This document shows positions 62,196 to 64,000 of a DNA stretch of 64,000 bases, in pieces. The position numbers were made by a program, and so were the translations under genes. The DNA is from Gelidibacter maritimus (GTDB taxonomy: Bacteria > Bacteroidota > Bacteroidia > Flavobacteriales > Flavobacteriaceae). The DNA lies in assembly GCF_014062315.1 (NCBI RefSeq), contig NZ_JACGLT010000019.1:1-64000 (forward strand), written 5' to 3'. Each line of letters begins with the position of its first letter. Within the stretch, counting starts at the first letter, position 1. The notes below the pieces were generated by a model. That model worked only from the letters and a program-made list of their open reading frames with translations. It had not been told where the DNA came from and searched no databases.

Positions 62196-62203
62196 CAAAG
62201 ATA
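62196..62203 (-). promoter_or_regulatory. Bacteroidota -7 box (TATCTTTG) for the TetR gene
   Basis: Perfect TAnnTTTG on the minus strand, 18 bases before the TetR ATG. The operator-like palindrome starts 10 bases upstream of it, in the spacer position. Confidence 0.5.
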
Positions 62204-62213
62204 CAAATAAAAG

Positions 62214-62223
62214 TGAACGTTCA
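62214..62223. promoter_or_regulatory. TetR-type operator TGAACGTTCA
   Basis: Perfect 10-bp palindrome between the expected -33 and -7 positions of the TetR promoter. TetR dimers commonly bind such sites. Binding here would block RNA polymerase. Confidence 0.55.
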
Positions 62224-62332
62224 TTCTTTTTTAACAGAGCTTTGGGAGTTATAGAGTGGAGGTGTAGGAAAACGCAGTATTTAGGAAGAGCGAAGCTATG
62301 TTATCGGGAGAGATTTAAAAATACAGGGAGAT

Positions 62333-62940
62333 TTGACGGATTGTCACTGATTCCTTTTAAATCTGATGTGGTTGAAAAATGGGATTCTATCCATTTCATG
62401 AATTTATTCGGTTTATAAGACACTGATTACACGTATTATCACAGATTCTCTTTAAACTTGATGTGGCTGAAAATGTGGTTCTATCCATTTGAAGAATTTA
62501 AACGGTTTATAAGACACTGATTACACGGATTGTCACTGATTTCTTTTAAATCTGATGTGGTTGAAATTGGATTCTATCTATTTCACGGATTTAAAAGTTT
62601 CATATGACGCTTCCTGATAGCAATCGGGATCACGGATTGTCACTGATTCCTTTTATATCTGATGTGGCTGAAAATGGGATTCTATCCATTTCATGAATTT
62701 AAACGGTTTATAAGACACTGATTACACGGATTGTCACTGATTCCTTTTAAATCTGATGTGGCTGAAAATGGGGTTCTATCCATTTCATGAATTTAAACGG
62801 TTTATAAGACACTGATTACACAGATTGTCACTGATTCCTTTAAAATTGATGCCGCTGATAATGCGTTTCTATCTATTTCACGGATTTAAAAGTTTTATAA
62901 GACACTGATTGCACAGATTGTCACAGATTACTTTTAAACG
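62333..62940. repeat. Tandem array of about 95-bp units (seven copies)
   Basis: Copies begin near 62337, 62432, 62526, 62633, 62727, 62820 and 62915, with a core GGATTGTCACTGATTC and a second core TTCTATCCATTTCATGAATT. Spacing is 93-95 bases except between copies 3 and 4 (107), where an 18-bp palindrome-like piece (62612-62629) is inserted. Units differ by scattered substitutions. No ORF runs through the array, so it is intergenic. Confidence 0.85.
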
Positions 62941-63144
62941 TGTCTAAATTGAGAAAGCGACAAATGATATTAAGACAAGACTGTAAAAATATAATAGTAT
63001 AGTCATAGTTCAGTGTTTTTAATCTATGTTTGACCTTAGAGATAAATATTGATTATTTTATAGATAGTCACACCCTTAGTATTGTGAAATAACAGGAGTA
63101 TAATAACATAAAGTTTGTTATTTGTTTTCAAACATCTCAAATCA

Positions 63145-64000
63145 ATGATTGCATCAGATACTTTAGTGACTTATATGTGGATTCTTTTGGCCGTTTATGC
63201 CGCCGTCATTTTATTTTTCGTGGTGAGAGGCGCCCGTAAAAATAAAGACATTAAAGATTATGCAGTTGGAAATATTGGCTTTCCATCATGGGTGGTCGGC
63301 TTATCCTTAGCAGCATCTATGACCAGCGCTGCCACATTTATCATAAATCCGGGATTCATTGCACTTTATGGTATTTCTGGCGTTATTTCCTTTGCCTTGG
63401 TATTGCCTTTAGCCGCATTTATTTCGTTGATCGTGTTTACAAAAGGTTTTGCGCGACAAGGGAAGGCAGTCAAAGCCACCACCATGGCACAATGGATAGG
63501 GAAGCGTTACGAAAGTAAAAATTACGCCATCTTCTTTGCCTTTGTTGCCCTTTTATTGATGACGTTTATTGTCTTGATCAATGTGGGACTCACACAGGTC
63601 ATCTCCAAATCGCTTAATGCCGATCCGTTTTATGTTTTAATGGGCATCACAGCTTTTGTTTTTGGCTATATGATGTTTGGTGGTGCCAATTCCATGGTTT
63701 ACACCAACACCATCCAGGCTATTATCATGTGTATCGTTGCCTTGATCTTGATTGGTTCTGGTGCGGAATATTTCACCGATGGGATTAGCGGTTTTATAGC
63801 AAATCTGAACGCCATAGATCCCAATTTGACCCAACCCACCAATCCGTCAAGTTTTATTTTTCGCGATTATTTTGAAATTATTGTCACACAAATTGTAATT
63901 GGTGTGGCTATCGTCTGTCAGCCGCACATCATCACTAAATCATTATTGTTAAAAGATTCAAGTAAGATCAATACCTATTTGTTTAGCGGGATTGCGTTTA
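63145..64000 (+). CDS. Sodium:solute symporter (SSS family), partial
   Basis: The ATG at 63145 opens a frame that runs to the end of the window without a stop, giving 285 codons so far. The product starts MIASDTLVTYMWILLAVYAA and shows many membrane helices, with SSS-typical VGLSLAASMTSAATFI and the sodium-site-like GGANSMVYTNTIQAII. It would import an organic solute with Na+. The C-terminal half lies outside the window. The gene is preceded by the 95-bp repeat array. Confidence 0.88.
   Translation, partial: MIASDTLVTYMWILLAVYAAVILFFVVRGARKNKDIKDYAVGNIGFPSWVVGLSLAASMTSAATFIINPGFIALYGISGVISFALVLPLAAFISLIVFTKGFARQGKAVKATTMAQWIGKRYESKNYAIFFAFVALLLMTFIVLINVGLTQVISKSLNADPFYVLMGITAFVFGYMMFGGANSMVYTNTIQAIIMCIVALILIGSGAEYFTDGISGFIANLNAIDPNLTQPTNPSSFIFRDYFEIIVTQIVIGVAIVCQPHIITKSLLLKDSSKINTYLFSGIAF

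Noticed and set aside
62333-62940. CRISPR array
   Set aside because: The units are about 95 bases with diverged sequence and no short identical repeat separated by unique spacers; no cas genes are present.

Overview
The window is AT-rich DNA from a member of the Bacteroidota, almost certainly Flavobacteriaceae. The evidence is an intact porX (type IX secretion regulator), a fused lpxC/fabZ gene, a fused hisB and hisIE, many flavobacterial conserved hypotheticals, little sign of Shine-Dalgarno sequences, and repeated TAnnTTTG boxes of the Bacteroidota -7 type ahead of genes. The genus cannot be fixed from the sequence alone. No rRNA, tRNA or CRISPR array was recognised.

Layout. 1-1.43 kb: an ISL3/ISAon1-type insertion sequence with both inverted repeats. 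1.8-4.7 kb (minus): a membrane protein with a small overlapping secreted ORF, tsaE and porX. 4.7-16.2 kb (plus): an HD phosphohydrolase, then the lipid A/fatty acid block lpxD, lpxC-fabZ, lpxA, efp, a second lpxD-like gene, an NTF2-like gene, sucD, fabG, a VWA-type membrane protein and a prohibitin. 16.3-24.0 kb: a complete histidine operon hisG-D-C-B-H-A-F-IE, preceded by a six-histidine leader peptide and an attenuator. 24.1-38.4 kb: housekeeping and envelope genes (TruA-like, CorA, three MscS-family channels, Gre-like factor, DUF72, thioesterase, two OmpA lipoproteins, an ATP-grasp/GNAT pair). 38.8-43.9 kb: Old Yellow Enzyme, aldehyde dehydrogenase, OsmC, an EamA exporter and a PLP dehydratase. 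44-51 kb: small secreted proteins, and a two-component system divergent from a PepSY-like protein. 51-57 kb: luciferase-like oxidoreductase, CIA30, two tandem DEAD-box helicases, a desaturase and a Crp/Fnr regulator. 57-64 kb: two intergenic tandem-repeat arrays, a carbonyl-detoxification-like run (zinc-type reductase, iron alcohol dehydrogenase, DJ-1/PfpI lipoprotein), a TetR regulator with a likely operator, and a sodium:solute symporter cut by the window end.

How the genes work together. The lpx/fab block supplies the acyltransferase, deacetylase and dehydratase steps shared by lipid A and fatty acid synthesis. The his genes encode every step from PRPP to histidine and appear to be controlled by ribosome stalling on His codons. 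The 38.8 kb and 58-61 kb clusters both look like responses to reactive carbonyls or electrophiles.

The most interesting signals are non-coding: the his attenuator, a 20-bp perfect palindrome with a phased extra half-site at 45.15 kb, a 38-bp dispersed element with a covarying stem (48.8 and 58.9 kb), short CCAC/GTGG palindromes just ahead of several start codons, and the two tandem arrays. No wholly new multi-gene system could be demonstrated. All functions are inferred from motifs and family knowledge; no database search was run.
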